From Limnovirga soli (lineage in GTDB: Bacteria > Bacteroidota > Bacteroidia > Chitinophagales > Chitinophagaceae): DNA of 64,000 bases. Numbering within the stretch: position 1 is the stretch's first letter; each line of letters opens with the position of its first letter. Position numbers and translations under genes: made by a program. Location: NCBI RefSeq assembly GCF_013106755.1, contig NZ_WHPF01000001.1, forward strand, positions 310,001 through 374,000, given 5' to 3'. Positions 8,046 to 18,370 of the stretch are shown here, piece after piece. Under the pieces are notes generated by a model that made no database searches, had not been told where the DNA came from, and saw only the letters and a list, made by a program, of their open reading frames with translations.

Positions 8046-10682
8046 ATGAAAAAAACATCTGGCCGCCGTTCCTTTTTAAAACATATGGGTATTGGCGGTA
8101 TTGGCGCTGCATTGGTACCTGCTACCGCAGGTGCTGCTACTGAAATGGCCGATGCGCAGCAGGAGCTACAAAATGAATTTGTTGCCGGTGCAAGGGCCTA
8201 TAATAGCGCCTATACCGGTGAATTTTTACAAAGAGTAGCATTTCCTATTGGCGGGTTAGGTGCTGGCATGTTTTGTATGGAGGGAACCGGATCTGTTTCG
8301 CATGTATCGGTACGTAATAAGCCCGAGATATTTAATGAGCCTGGTATGTTTGCCGCCATTTGCATTAAGGGCTTAACCAATGGTGCCAAACTATTGGAAG
8401 GGCCTGTACCCAACTGGAAAAAATTTGGATTAAGTAATGCCGGTAATGGATCTGAAGGCGCTACTACAGGATTACCCCGTTTTAGAAAAGCTGCGTTTAA
8501 AGTACAGTTTCCATTTGCTACATTGGATATTAGCGATACTGATTTACCACTGCAAGTACAGGTAAAAGGCTGGAGCCCTTTTATACCAACTGATGAAAAC
8601 AATTCCAGCTTACCTGTTGGTGCAATGGAATATAAATTTACCAATACTGGCACCAAAACCATTGAGGCTGTTTTCTCGTTTAACGCCAAGAATTTTTTAA
8701 AGGTGGATGATGGGCTAAATAGTATACGTGCAATAGAAAACGGATTTATACTTTCTGAAGCCGGCACAAAAGAAAAACCTTTTAAATCGGAGTTTGCAAT
8801 TTATACAAATGCGGAGCATACAGCGGTAGATTATTGCTGGTTTCGCGGCGGCTGGTGGGACCCACTTACCATGGCATGGAATACTGTAAAAAACGGCGAA
8901 GTAAAAACAAATACACCTGTAGAAAAAAATGCTCCAGGTGCTTCTATTTACGTCCCCTTTACCCTGGCCCCCGGCAGAGTAAAAACCATTAAAGTAATGA
9001 TGGCCTGGTATACGCCTGACTCTGAACAAACCTATGGCGAAATGGGCCCCCGGAAAGAAAACTGCGACCCCAATACCGGTTGTTGCAATTCACCTTCGGA
9101 TATAGCCATTGATAAATATGATAAGGATTTTAATGAAAAATTTTACAAACCCTGGTATAGCAGTCAGTTTGCGAATTTGGAAGCAGTTGCGGATTATTGG
9201 AAAAACAATTATGATGAGCTGCAAAAAAAATCCAGCCTGTTTACCAAGGCATTTTATGCCAGTACATTAGCACCCGAAGTAATAGAAGCAGTTGCCTCCA
9301 ATCTCAGCATATTAAAATCACCCACCGTAATGCGTCAGTACGATGGGCGACTCTGGAGCTTTGAAGGATGTGGTGATAGCTGGGGCTGCTGCCATGGCTC
9401 CTGTACCCATGTGTGGAACTATGCGCAAGCCATTCCTCACCTGTTTCCTGCATTGGAGCGCAGCTTACGCCATACTGAGTTTTGTGAAAACCAAAACAAG
9501 GAAGGGCATCAGAATTTTAGGGCCACTTTGCCCATTGAACCTAATACACACGACTTTCATTCCGCCGCCGACGGGCAACTGGGTGGCATAATGAAAGCTT
9601 ACCGGGAATGGCGCATAAGCGGCGATAATAACTGGCTGCAAAAAATGTATCCCATGATTAAAACCAGTATGGATTACTGTATCAATACCTGGGATCCGCG
9701 GCATAAAGGAGTTGTTGAAGAACCACACCACAATACCTACGACATAGAATTTTGGGGACCCGATGGTATGCATACCAGTTTTTATATTGGTGCCCTGCAT
9801 GCCATGATTGCCATGGGCAGTTATTTAGGCCAAAATGTTGATCTATATAAACAACTGGCGAAAGAAGGTATCAACATGCTGGAAACCGCTTTATACGATG
9901 GCGAATATTTTATTCAACAAATAAAAGTAGAAGGGTTAAATGCACCCAACCCTGCCACCGCCAAATCCTTTGGCGGCGAATATTCCAAAGAAGCCAAAGA
10001 ATTATTGGAAAAAGAAGGCCCGAAATACCAATATGGTAAAGGCTGCTTATCAGATGGCATTCTGGGTGCCTGGATTGCCGCCATGTGTGGCATTGAAACC
10101 GGTATGGACAGGAATAAAATAAAAAGCCATTTACTGGCGGTACACAAATACAACCTAAAACACAATCTTAGCGAACATGCCAATCCCCAACGGCCATCTT
10201 ATGCCCTGGGAGATGAAGGTGGTTTACTGCTCTGTTCCTGGCCAAAAGGTGGCAAACTCTCTTTACCCTTTGTGTATAGCGATGAAGTGTGGACGGGTAT
10301 CGAACACCAGGTGGCTTCACACCTGATGGCCACAGGTAATGTGCAACAGGGCCTGGATATTGTACGCACCTCCCGCAACCGGTACGATGGCCGCATCAGA
10401 AACCCGTTTAACGAGTACGAATGCGGGCATTGGTATGCACGTGCCCTATCCAGTTATGGCTACCTGCAGGCACTTACAGGTGTACGTTACGATGCGGTAG
10501 ATAAAACCTTATACATCGCATCCAATATTGGCGATTTCACCAGCTTTCTTTCTACCGAAACAGGTTTTGGCACCGTAAGCTTAAAGGGCAAAATACCCAC
10601 TGTACATATGGCTTATGGCACTATCGATATTCAGAAAGTATTTGTTTCAGGTAAGCCAGCCAGTTTGCCTGCCAAAGGCTAG
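8046..10682 (+). CDS. Tat-exported GH116-family beta-glucosidase / glucosylceramidase-like protein
   Basis: This 878-residue protein starts with a twin-arginine leader (GRRSFLKHMGIGGIGAALV, then TAGAA). The N-terminal beta-sandwich begins with VAFPIGGLGAGMFCMEGTGS, typical of GH116 (GBA2-like) enzymes. The C-terminal (alpha/alpha)6 domain carries CTHVWNYAQAIPHLFPALER, the HNTYDIEFWGPDG segment near residue 565, and GCLSDGILGAW near residue 667. These segments correspond to the family's active-site regions, although I assign individual nucleophile and acid/base residues only by analogy. GH116 members hydrolyse beta-glucosides, beta-xylosides or glucosylceramide, with retention of configuration. 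Folding before export fits the Tat leader. It stands alone, downstream of a candidate operator at 7889. Substrate specificity cannot be told from the sequence. Confidence 0.9.
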   Translation: MKKTSGRRSFLKHMGIGGIGAALVPATAGAATEMADAQQELQNEFVAGARAYNSAYTGEFLQRVAFPIGGLGAGMFCMEGTGSVSHVSVRNKPEIFNEPGMFAAICIKGLTNGAKLLEGPVPNWKKFGLSNAGNGSEGATTGLPRFRKAAFKVQFPFATLDISDTDLPLQVQVKGWSPFIPTDENNSSLPVGAMEYKFTNTGTKTIEAVFSFNAKNFLKVDDGLNSIRAIENGFILSEAGTKEKPFKSEFAIYTNAEHTAVDYCWFRGGWWDPLTMAWNTVKNGEVKTNTPVEKNAPGASIYVPFTLAPGRVKTIKVMMAWYTPDSEQTYGEMGPRKENCDPNTGCCNSPSDIAIDKYDKDFNEKFYKPWYSSQFANLEAVADYWKNNYDELQKKSSLFTKAFYASTLAPEVIEAVASNLSILKSPTVMRQYDGRLWSFEGCGDSWGCCHGSCTHVWNYAQAIPHLFPALERSLRHTEFCENQNKEGHQNFRATLPIEPNTHDFHSAADGQLGGIMKAYREWRISGDNNWLQKMYPMIKTSMDYCINTWDPRHKGVVEEPHHNTYDIEFWGPDGMHTSFYIGALHAMIAMGSYLGQNVDLYKQLAKEGINMLETALYDGEYFIQQIKVEGLNAPNPATAKSFGGEYSKEAKELLEKEGPKYQYGKGCLSDGILGAWIAAMCGIETGMDRNKIKSHLLAVHKYNLKHNLSEHANPQRPSYALGDEGGLLLCSWPKGGKLSLPFVYSDEVWTGIEHQVASHLMATGNVQQGLDIVRTSRNRYDGRIRNPFNEYECGHWYARALSSYGYLQALTGVRYDAVDKTLYIASNIGDFTSFLSTETGFGTVSLKGKIPTVHMAYGTIDIQKVFVSGKPASLPAKG

Positions 10683-10760
10683 CGATGGCAAGCAATAGTT
10701 TTACCTTAAAAAATAAGAAAGAAAATGTGGGAGCCAGCCTTTGTACAATAATGAAGCTTT

Positions 10761-10798
10761 ACTTGCCACGCTCGGTTCGGGGTGCTGTTTTCATGGCA
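10761..10798 (-). repeat. Intergenic repeat, core type C
   Basis: ACTTGCCACGCTCGGTTCGG and then GGTGCTGTTTTCATGGCAG, between the GH116 gene and the SlyD-like gene. Confidence 0.85.
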
Positions 10799-10839
10799 GC
10801 AAACAGCCCATAAAACAAATTCAAACAAAAAACCACTAC

Positions 10840-11163
10840 ATGAAAATAACTAACCATACAGTCGTATCATTACGTTATACCATGCAAAATAATCAGGGTG
10901 AAATTATAGAAAGCAATATAGCTTCCTCACCCATACAATACCTGCATGGTGCCGGCAGTATTTTACCCGCCCTGGAAACCGAATTAGACGGCGCAGAACC
11001 TGGTGCAGAAAAATCATTCACCATCCATCTGAATGACAATCAACCTTTTCAATTTGAAGTAATTATCGATGCCATCAGGCCAGCCACACAGCAGGAAATT
11101 CAACAAGGCAAACCGGCAAAACCAGTACAGGAAAATAATTGCGGCCCCAACTGCTGTTGTTAG
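10840..11163 (+). CDS. Small SlyD-like FKBP-type peptidyl-prolyl isomerase lacking the insert-in-flap domain
   Basis: 107 residues from the ATG at 10840 (MKITNHTVVSLRYTMQN). A longer reading frame upstream runs through a repeat copy and is not credible. The protein follows SlyD closely: SLRYTMQNNQGEIIESN, then SPIQYLHGAGSILPALETEL (the FKBP active-site strand and helix). It then goes from SFTIHLNDNQP directly to FQFEVIIDAIRPATQQEIQ. In SlyD about 60-70 residues of flap and chaperone IF domain sit between these two parts, and they are missing here. The C-terminus NNCGPNCCC retains a short metal-binding-type cysteine tail. It is cytoplasmic. Prolyl isomerase activity without the IF domain is possible, but chaperone function would be expected to be weaker. 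Confidence 0.8.
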   Translation: MKITNHTVVSLRYTMQNNQGEIIESNIASSPIQYLHGAGSILPALETELDGAEPGAEKSFTIHLNDNQPFQFEVIIDAIRPATQQEIQQGKPAKPVQENNCGPNCCC

Positions 11164-11306
11164 TATACACAGCCGATAAACAAGTAATGCTATCCAAAAT
11201 TTATCAAAGACAATAAAGTAACAGAAGAAGGTAATATTGCAAGGTTTTATAATGCGGTTCATTGCATTCTTTGTTATAGATTGCGTACAAGAAATACTGC
11301 CTGCAT

Positions 11307-12896
11307 ATGATTACCGGAAAAAATTTTATTGGCTACACAGCCTCTGCAAATACCAGCACTCCATTTTTATCTACCATACCAGGTAGCGGCAATACAGCTA
11401 CCCCTTGTTCCTTTTACGAGGCAACAGCAGCAGAAATTAATGCAGCGGCAACACTTGCCGGGCAGGCATTTACTATTTATCGCCAAAAAAGTCCGGCACA
11501 AAAAATAGATTTTCTAGAAACCATAGCAGCCATTATAACAGCACAAAAAGACGAGCTGGTGGCCATGGCCATGCACGAAACTCACTTGCCCAAACCAAGA
11601 CTGGACGGAGAAGTGCAACGCACCATTAACCAAATAAAATTATTCGCAGGCTTTTTACAGGAAGGCAGTTGGGTTAAAGCCATTATCGATACAGCACAAC
11701 CCGACCGTGCACCACTGCCAAAACCAGATATCAGGCAAATGCAAATAGGTATTGGTCCGGTGGGGGTATTTGGTGCAAGCAATTTTCCCTTTGCATTTTC
11801 AGTGGCAGGTGGCGATACCATTTCGGCATTGGCTGCCGGTTGTACAGTAGTATGCAAAGCGCATCCCGGCCACCCGGCCACATCAGAAATGGTGGCTTCC
11901 ATTATATTGGAAGCCGCCAAAACAACTGATATGCCCGATGGAGTGTTTTCCTTACTACAGGCAAGGCAAAACCAAGCCAGCATTCAACTGGTATCGCACC
12001 CGGCTATAAAAGCCATTGGCTTTACCGGATCGCTAACAGGTGGCAAGGCACTTTTTGATGCAGCAGCAAAAAGAGAAGAGCCCATTCCCGTTTATGCAGA
12101 AATGGGTAGTGTAAATCCCGTATTTATTTTGCCTGAAATAATACAACAGCAACCCGATACACTGGCAGCAAAACTGGCCGCATCCAACCTCTTAAGTGCT
12201 GGGCAATTTTGTACCAATCCGGGTATCATTGTTTCTATAGAGGGCCCGGCCACACACCAGTTTAGTCAACATTTTTCTCTATGCATACAAAATGCCGGGG
12301 CAGATGATATGCTTACCTCCGGCATTGCCAATAACTATTACAAACATATACAGCAATTACAGCAATCGCCACTTGTTACTGCACTTGCGCAAGGCAAAAT
12401 AAATGATGGTGTATTGCAGGCTACGCCTTACCTATTTACTGTAAGTGCAAAAACTGCATTGGCACAACCAACACTTTTAGAGGAAGTTTTTGGCCCGTCC
12501 AGCATACATATTATGGCAGCTAACGAAGCCGAATTATATGCAGTTGCCACGCAATTAAGCGGGCAGCTTACTACCAGCCTTTGGGGTACCGAAACCGATT
12601 TGGCAGCCAATGCCCTTCTGGTGCAAATACTTGAATTAAAAGCGGGTCGCATTATTTTTAATAATGTACCAACAGGTGTAGAAGTTACACATGCTATGGT
12701 ACATGGTGGTCCCTACCCGGCTACTACCGATAGCAAAACAACATCGGTGGGTACCAATGCCATTTACCGTTTTACCAGAGCTGTATGTTATCAAAACTGT
12801 CCGCAGCATTTATTGCCGCAGGCTCTACAAAATAACAACCAGCAACAGCTATGGCGGCTGGTGAACGGTGCTTATAGCAATGATTCAATAGAATAG
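11307..12896 (+). CDS. Alpha-ketoglutarate semialdehyde dehydrogenase (NADP+-type aldehyde dehydrogenase)
   Basis: The 529-residue length and order fit the KGSADH/2,5-dioxovalerate dehydrogenase branch of the ALDH superfamily. Visible motifs are GVFGASNFPFAFSVAGGDT, GFTGS starting at residue 238, the general-base Glu 265 in AEMGSVNP, and the catalytic Cys 302 in AGQFCTNPG. The family oxidises 2-oxoglutarate semialdehyde to 2-oxoglutarate, the last step of non-phosphorylating oxidative pentose, hexarate or proline-derived pathways. It is followed by a UxaA dehydratase and an FAH-family protein, the expected preceding enzymes. The protein is cytoplasmic with no leader peptide. The gap to the next gene carries a repeat pair, so co-transcription is likely but not shown. 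Confidence 0.88.
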   Translation: MITGKNFIGYTASANTSTPFLSTIPGSGNTATPCSFYEATAAEINAAATLAGQAFTIYRQKSPAQKIDFLETIAAIITAQKDELVAMAMHETHLPKPRLDGEVQRTINQIKLFAGFLQEGSWVKAIIDTAQPDRAPLPKPDIRQMQIGIGPVGVFGASNFPFAFSVAGGDTISALAAGCTVVCKAHPGHPATSEMVASIILEAAKTTDMPDGVFSLLQARQNQASIQLVSHPAIKAIGFTGSLTGGKALFDAAAKREEPIPVYAEMGSVNPVFILPEIIQQQPDTLAAKLAASNLLSAGQFCTNPGIIVSIEGPATHQFSQHFSLCIQNAGADDMLTSGIANNYYKHIQQLQQSPLVTALAQGKINDGVLQATPYLFTVSAKTALAQPTLLEEVFGPSSIHIMAANEAELYAVATQLSGQLTTSLWGTETDLAANALLVQILELKAGRIIFNNVPTGVEVTHAMVHGGPYPATTDSKTTSVGTNAIYRFTRAVCYQNCPQHLLPQALQNNNQQQLWRLVNGAYSNDSIE

Positions 12897-12944
12897 ATAC
12901 ATAAAACCTATTTGTAGCCGGGCATTTGTTGTACCATTAGGCTT

Positions 12945-12982
12945 TACTTGCCACGCTCGGTTCATCGTTCGGGTTTCATGGC
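12945..12982 (-). repeat. Intergenic repeat, core type C variant
   Basis: CTTGCCACGCTCGGTTCATC and then GTTCGGGTTTCATGGC. It differs from other type C copies after GGTTC and faces the type A copy at 13069. Confidence 0.8.
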
Positions 12983-13068
12983 ATCTGTTAAAACAACAAT
13001 GCATATATACTATAAACAGGTAGTATATTAAACATTTAAAACAGGCATTTGCCGACCTTTTTGCTAGA

Positions 13069-13088
13069 GCACAAGAGTGCGACGCAAG
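13069..13088 (+). repeat. Intergenic repeat, core type A with GCAC start
   Basis: GCACAAGAGTGCGACGCAAG, one base from consensus, followed by a GCCGGG outer box near 13112. Confidence 0.85.
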
Positions 13089-13159
13089 AGGCGATGCCAA
13101 TAGTACCTGCTGCCGGGTACACCAATAATAAAAAGCAATTGCTGCTAAAAAAATATGAA

Positions 13160-14815
13160 ATGCAATTACAAACTTTAAAAATTGATGCTGCTGATAATAT
13201 TGAAGTAGCCCTTACGGGGCTACCCAAAGGCACGCTTATACAACAGGAAAATTATAGCTGTGTGTTGGCTGATGATATACCCGCCAAACACAAATTTGCC
13301 ATAGCACCCATTGCAGCGGGCGACAATATTATTATGTACGGAGTTTTGGTAGGCAAGGCAACAAAACATATTGCACAAGGTGCTTTAATTAGTGTACACA
13401 ATGTGGCGCATGCCGCCAATGGATTTGCATTACAGGAACGCCATACGCAGTGGCAAAAACCAGATGTTTCTAAATGGGCTAATGCCACATTTATGGGCTA
13501 TCATCGTGCCGATGGTTTGGTGGGTACGGCCAACCACTGGTTAATTATTCCAATGGTTTTTTGTGAAAACAAAAATGTAGATGTATTACAGGAGGGATTA
13601 TTAAAAGCACTTGGCTATACACCATCAAAATCGAAATATGAAAGTATAGTACAAAAAATGGTTCACCAATACAAGGCCGGACAAACAGCCGATGCGTTTT
13701 TGGAAACAACTGTTTTTGAAGAAGATAGTGCAGCAACAGTAGAGAAAGTATTTCCCAATGTAGATGGCATTAAAATATTGAATCATACCCTCGGTTGCGC
13801 AGGTACCAAAGATGATACAACTGCCCTATGTGGTTTACTGGCAGGCTATATTACGCATCCCAATGTTGCGGGTGCTACGGTATTAAGTCTGGGCTGCCAA
13901 AATGCACAGCTGGCCATACTGGAATCAGAAATAAATAAACGGGATAGCCATTTTTCTAAGCCCCTGTTTTTATTGGAGCAACAAAAAATTGGCAATGAAC
14001 AAGCCATGTTGCAACTGGCTATTAAACAAACATTTGCCGGCTTAATAAAAGCAAATGAATGTACACGCAGTGCTGCCCCTTTAAGCAAATTATGTGTAGG
14101 GCTTGAATGTGGTGGCTCGGATGGGTTTTCGGGCATTTCGGCTAATCCGGCATTGGGTTATTTTTCTGATATGCTGGTAGCATTAAACGGAACGGTAATA
14201 TTATCAGAGTTTCCTGAGTTGTGCGGGGTAGAACAAAATTTAAGCGACCGCTGCATTGATGATGCCACAGCAGAAAAGTTTATTCACCTGATGCATATTT
14301 ACCACGAAAGGGCAAAAGCAGTGGGCTCCGGCTTTGATGCCAATCCTTCCGCAGGCAATATAAAAGATGGCCTGATAACAGATGCGATGAAAAGTGCCGG
14401 CGCTGCCAAAAAAGGCGGCACCTCGCCTGTTACTGACGTGCTGGATTACCCGTTAAAAGTAAGCCGGCCAGGGTTAAATTTATTGTGCACTCCCGGCAGT
14501 GATATTGAATCTACCACAGCAGAAGTGGGTGCCGGCGCCAACATTGTATTATTTACCACCGGTTTGGGCACGCCTACCGGCAACCCTATTACACCCGTTA
14601 TAAAACTTAGCACCAGCACCACTTTATACGAAAAAATGAAAGATATCATTGATATTGATACTGGCACCATCATCAATGGCACCGAAACCGTAGCACTGGC
14701 CGCAGAAAGAATCCTGGAATATGTAATAAATGTAGCCAGCGGAACCTGCACAGCCAAAGCCGATGCACTAGGTCATGATGATTTTATACCCTGGAAAAGA
14801 GGTATTTCTCTATAA
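13160..14815 (+). CDS. UxaA-family sugar-acid dehydratase (altronate/galactarate dehydratase-like)
   Basis: 551 residues from the ATG at 13160 (MQLQTLKIDAADNIEVALTG). The longer upstream frame runs through a repeat copy and is not used. The N-terminal SAF domain occupies about residues 1-75, and the UxaA catalytic region follows. Characteristic family segments are NHTLGCAGTKDDT, LGCQNAQL, GLECGGSDGFSGISANPALG, KKGGTSPVTDVLDYP and LLCTPGSDIESTTAEVGAGANIVLFTTGLGTPTG-type sequence near residue 440. UxaA enzymes are metal-dependent lyases that dehydrate aldonates or aldarates to 2-keto-3-deoxy acids. The close FAH-family gene and the KGSADH suggest the product is channelled to 2-oxoglutarate. The exact substrate (pentonate, altronate or galactarate) cannot be decided from the sequence. 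Confidence 0.88.
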   Translation: MQLQTLKIDAADNIEVALTGLPKGTLIQQENYSCVLADDIPAKHKFAIAPIAAGDNIIMYGVLVGKATKHIAQGALISVHNVAHAANGFALQERHTQWQKPDVSKWANATFMGYHRADGLVGTANHWLIIPMVFCENKNVDVLQEGLLKALGYTPSKSKYESIVQKMVHQYKAGQTADAFLETTVFEEDSAATVEKVFPNVDGIKILNHTLGCAGTKDDTTALCGLLAGYITHPNVAGATVLSLGCQNAQLAILESEINKRDSHFSKPLFLLEQQKIGNEQAMLQLAIKQTFAGLIKANECTRSAAPLSKLCVGLECGGSDGFSGISANPALGYFSDMLVALNGTVILSEFPELCGVEQNLSDRCIDDATAEKFIHLMHIYHERAKAVGSGFDANPSAGNIKDGLITDAMKSAGAAKKGGTSPVTDVLDYPLKVSRPGLNLLCTPGSDIESTTAEVGAGANIVLFTTGLGTPTGNPITPVIKLSTSTTLYEKMKDIIDIDTGTIINGTETVALAAERILEYVINVASGTCTAKADALGHDDFIPWKRGISL

Positions 14816-14828
14816 ATAAAACAGCCAT

Positions 14829-16061
14829 ATGAACAGATACAAATTAGCCTGGGTATTTGCTGTAAGCATCACCATCGCCTGCAATACAGCCACTGAAAAA
14901 ACAGCAATTACTGATAGTGCCGGCACTGCAGCTAAAGGCAGTTATGCCTACGATGCTGCTTTTTTAAAACAGCACACCAGCCAGGTTTTGGAACTTAGCA
15001 GTACTGATGGCAATAGCAAAATATTATTATCTGCCGATTATCAGGGCCGGGTAATGACAAGCACCGCAACGGGTGATACCGGCACCAGTTTTGGCTGGTT
15101 AAATTACGACCTGATTGCTGCCCCGGAAAAGAAAAAACAATTTAACCCTGTAGGAGGTGAAGAAAGGTTTTGGATGGGCCCCGAAGGTGGGCAATATTCC
15201 ATTTATTTTAAAGGCGGCGACTCATTTAATATTGCCCACTGGCAGGTACCATCATTTATTGATACGGAAATGTATACAGTGGTAAAATCAGATAATAGCT
15301 CGGCCACTTTTTCAAAAACCGCCAGTATTACCAATTACAGCGGTACCCGTTTTGATATAGCCATAGAAAGAACAGTTAGGCTTTTATCAAAAGATCAGTT
15401 GGCCGCTACTTTACAAACAACCATTCCTGCCGGTGTGCAGTTTGTAGGCTTTGAAACCAATAATGCCATTACTAATACAGGTACTGCCGATTGGACAAAG
15501 GAAAAAGGCCTTTTATCAGTATGGTTGTTGGGCATGTTTACACCTACACCTGCCACTACGGTTATCATTCCTTTTTACCCCATACCAAATGCACGTAGTT
15601 TTATTACCGACAATTATTTTGGCACCATACCTACAGAAAGGTTACAGGTAAAAGACAGCATTTTATATTTTACCTGCGATGGTAAATTAAGAAGCAAAAT
15701 TGGGCTATCGCCCTTTATTGCAAAACCCATTGCCGGTAGTTTCGATTTTCAAAAAAATGTATTAACCATTATATTGCCACAGGTAAATAAAAATGCAGAT
15801 TATGTAAACAGCAAATGGGAAATGCAGCAAAACCCATACAAAGGCGATGTGATCAATTCATATAACGACGGCCCTTTGGCAGATGGCACCCAAATGGGGC
15901 CTTTTTACGAAGTAGAATCCTCATCACCTGCGCTTGCATTACAAAAGGGTGCAACAGGCACTTACAAGCAAACCACCTGCCATTTCATGGGCAATTATGA
16001 TGTATTAAAACAACTCGCCAAACAATTACTGGGCGTAGATCTTGACACTATAAAAAAATAA
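14829..16061 (+). CDS. Lipoprotein with galactose-mutarotase-like features (DUF6786-like)
   Basis: This 410-residue protein starts [19 protein letters not shown], with a lipobox-like ITIAC cysteine at residue 18, so it is probably anchored in the outer membrane facing the periplasm. The body ([49 protein letters not shown]) looks like the beta-sandwich of aldose-1-epimerase/mutarotase-like proteins of unknown function. I believe this is the DUF6786 type, but that is from memory. It lies 13 bases after the UxaA gene and 4 bases before the FAH gene, so it is probably in the same operon and could handle sugar or sugar-acid ligands at the cell surface. Confidence 0.65.
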   Translation: MNRYKLAWVFAVSITIACNTATEKTAITDSAGTAAKGSYAYDAAFLKQHTSQVLELSSTDGNSKILLSADYQGRVMTSTATGDTGTSFGWLNYDLIAAPEKKKQFNPVGGEERFWMGPEGGQYSIYFKGGDSFNIAHWQVPSFIDTEMYTVVKSDNSSATFSKTASITNYSGTRFDIAIERTVRLLSKDQLAATLQTTIPAGVQFVGFETNNAITNTGTADWTKEKGLLSVWLLGMFTPTPATTVIIPFYPIPNARSFITDNYFGTIPTERLQVKDSILYFTCDGKLRSKIGLSPFIAKPIAGSFDFQKNVLTIILPQVNKNADYVNSKWEMQQNPYKGDVINSYNDGPLADGTQMGPFYEVESSSPALALQKGATGTYKQTTCHFMGNYDVLKQLAKQLLGVDLDTIKK

Positions 16062-16065
16062 GACC

Positions 16066-16917
16066 ATGTATTTGTACAAAACTTCAAGGGGTAATATCCT
16101 TAAACAAGGCATCAATTATTTTCAGGTAAATGCCAATTGGGATGCACTTATTAATCAGCCCAACTTGCATCAATACCTGTTAGCACAAATAACTACGGCT
16201 GAAAAAATAAGCCCTGATCATGCCGAAAACAGCATCAATAATTTTTTACTGGCACCTATCGGTAGTCAGGAAGTTTGGGCCGCCGGCGTTACCTATTTGC
16301 GCAGCCGCGATGCCAGAATGGAGGAATCAGAAGATACTGGTGCGGCAGATTGCTACCAGCGTGTGTACGAAGCCGAAAGACCAGAGCTGTTTTTTAAATC
16401 CTTACCCCACCGCGTGGCAGCCCATAAAGAAAAAGTGTATATCCGTAAAGATTCTACCTGGAATGTTCCCGAACCCGAGCTAACGCTCTACATCAATGCA
16501 CAAGGCAGTATACAAGCCTATACCATTGGCAACGACATGAGTTCAAGAAGTATTGAAGGCGAAAACCCACTCTATCTGCCACAGGCAAAAATGTACGAAA
16601 GGTCGGCCGCACTTGGTCCCTGCCTTTATGTGCCCGAAGCACCCATTGCAACCAATACCTGCATTCATATGAATATTTACCGCCACGCCGAAAAAATGTT
16701 TGACGACGCCACTACACTGGCACAAATGAAAAGATCGCTTACAGAACTTGCCGGCTGGCTATACAAAGAAATGAACTTTCCACATGGTTGCTTTTTAATG
16801 ACGGGCACCTGCGTAGTGCCTCCCAACAATTTCACTTTGCATACAGATGATATTGTAAACATCAGCATCGATGGCATTGGCGTATTAACCAATACCATTG
16901 CCATAAAACAACCTTAA
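16066..16917 (+). CDS. Fumarylacetoacetate hydrolase family protein, probable 2-keto-3-deoxy sugar acid dehydratase
   Basis: 283 residues with a C-terminal FAH fold: [15 protein letters not shown], the E-x-E metal ligands in [12 protein letters not shown], and the [21 protein letters not shown] segment. Within this family, the KdaD/AraD type of Sulfolobus dehydrates 2-keto-3-deoxy-D-arabinonate to 2-oxoglutarate semialdehyde. The genes here (UxaA dehydratase upstream, KGSADH in the same block) fit that step best. Alternatives are other FAH-family hydrolases acting on acylpyruvates. The protein is cytoplasmic and closes the tight three-gene run 13160-16917. Confidence 0.8.
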   Translation: MYLYKTSRGNILKQGINYFQVNANWDALINQPNLHQYLLAQITTAEKISPDHAENSINNFLLAPIGSQEVWAAGVTYLRSRDARMEESEDTGAADCYQRVYEAERPELFFKSLPHRVAAHKEKVYIRKDSTWNVPEPELTLYINAQGSIQAYTIGNDMSSRSIEGENPLYLPQAKMYERSAALGPCLYVPEAPIATNTCIHMNIYRHAEKMFDDATTLAQMKRSLTELAGWLYKEMNFPHGCFLMTGTCVVPPNNFTLHTDDIVNISIDGIGVLTNTIAIKQP

Positions 16918-16953
16918 TTTTTGTAAGCAGACATTTGTATTTCAATTAAACAT

Positions 16954-16974
16954 CGTTGTGTCACTCACTTGTAC
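16954..16974 (-). repeat. Intergenic repeat, core type B
   Basis: CGTTGTGTCACTCACTTGTA plus C. This variant replaces GCGTCGCACTC by GTGTCACTCAC, with the usual TGTA and AGCAGCAAT flank. Confidence 0.85.
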
Positions 16975-17035
16975 TGTATATTTATAGCAGCAATATCAAA
17001 ACCAATCTAATTACTTAAAACTTTAACGCTCAAGC

Positions 17036-18307
17036 ATGCCAAAACCAAACCAGCAGGCAACCAGTAATACCGTTGCATTTGCATTAATTACAAGCTTATT
17101 TTTTCTCTGGGCTTTTTTACACAATATCAATCCCATACTTATTCCGCATTTAAAAAAAGCCTGTCAGCTTACTGATACTCAATCCTCGCTTATAGATACG
17201 GCTGTGTACTTTGGCTATTTCACTATTGCTTTACCAGCCGGCTGGTTTATGCATAAATACGGATATAAAAAAGGAATTTTAATTGGTTTATTATTATATG
17301 CCACCGGTGCTGCATTATTTATTCCGGCAGCATCTTCACGCAGTTACGAATTTTTTCTGTTTGCGCTTTTTATCAGCGCCAGCGGTGCTACTTTTCTTGA
17401 AACAGTGGCCAATCCTTATATCACCAAGTTGGGCGACAAATCCACCTCCGAACAACGGTTAAATTTTGCACAAAGCTTTAATGGTGTAGGCGCTTTTATT
17501 GCACCCATCATCGGCGGGCAATTTATATTATCAGGTATTGAACACACCCCGGCCGAAATGCAGCAAATGACATCCGAGCAATTCAATAGCTATCTCTCTT
17601 TTGAAGCAGGCACTATCAAAATACCCTACATGATTATTGCCGGTATAGTATTACTGGTAGCCATCCTGTTTGTATTTACCAAACTACCCGAAATAAAAGA
17701 AGAAGATGCTATAGACGATGGGCACGGGCATAAATCTTTTTCTGTAAAAGTATTTCGCCACAGCCATGTAAGCTGGGCAGTAATTGCCGAGTTTTTTTAT
17801 GTAGGCGCGCAGGTAGGTGTGGGTAGTTTCTTTATCCGTTTCTCCCGCTATACCATGGACCTCCCGGAAAGAGAAGCCGCCTATTGGTGGGGCTTTGCCA
17901 TGGTAGGTTTTATGCTGGGCCGTTTTGCTGGCACTTTCCTTATGAAATATATTAAGCCGCAAAAGCTATTGGCCGCATATGCCATCATCAATATTTTATT
18001 GTTAACAGTGGCGCTTACCACATCGGGCAGTATGGCTACTTATGCATTATTGCCGGTACCATTCTTTATGTCTATTATGTTCCCAACCATTTTTGCATTG
18101 GGCATAAAAGGCCTTGGTGAAGAAAGCAAAATTGCTTCATCATTCCTGGTAATGTCTATAGTAGGCGGTGGTATCATTCCATTTATTATGGGTAAAATAT
18201 CCGATAGTACCAACAGTATACAATCGGCCTATATTGTGCCTTTGATCTGCTTTGCTTTTATATTTTACTTTGGCTGGAAAGCGCATAAAATAAAAGCTGT
18301 TGCATAA
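17036..18307 (+). CDS. FucP-type sugar:H+ symporter (MFS)
   Basis: This 423-residue, twelve-helix MFS protein closely matches the L-fucose permease family. It opens with ALITSLFFLWAFLHNINPILIPHLKKA, carries FGYFTIALPAGWFMHKYGYKKGI between helices 2 and 3, and has the conserved SGATFLETVANPYITKLG and NGVGAFIAPIIGG segments. FucP members import L-fucose, L-galactose and D-arabinose, or in other clades glucose and galactose. Its position next to the sugar-acid block and a GH172 gene suggests import of the same sugar. Repeat copies flank it on both sides, so it is probably transcribed separately from 16917. Confidence 0.9.
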   Translation: MPKPNQQATSNTVAFALITSLFFLWAFLHNINPILIPHLKKACQLTDTQSSLIDTAVYFGYFTIALPAGWFMHKYGYKKGILIGLLLYATGAALFIPAASSRSYEFFLFALFISASGATFLETVANPYITKLGDKSTSEQRLNFAQSFNGVGAFIAPIIGGQFILSGIEHTPAEMQQMTSEQFNSYLSFEAGTIKIPYMIIAGIVLLVAILFVFTKLPEIKEEDAIDDGHGHKSFSVKVFRHSHVSWAVIAEFFYVGAQVGVGSFFIRFSRYTMDLPEREAAYWWGFAMVGFMLGRFAGTFLMKYIKPQKLLAAYAIINILLLTVALTTSGSMATYALLPVPFFMSIMFPTIFALGIKGLGEESKIASSFLVMSIVGGGIIPFIMGKISDSTNSIQSAYIVPLICFAFIFYFGWKAHKIKAVA

Positions 18308-18370
18308 ATTATTATTGCGTTTTTAGCATAGATATTTATTGACCCAACTGAATAGCCAAATGCAGCTTTA

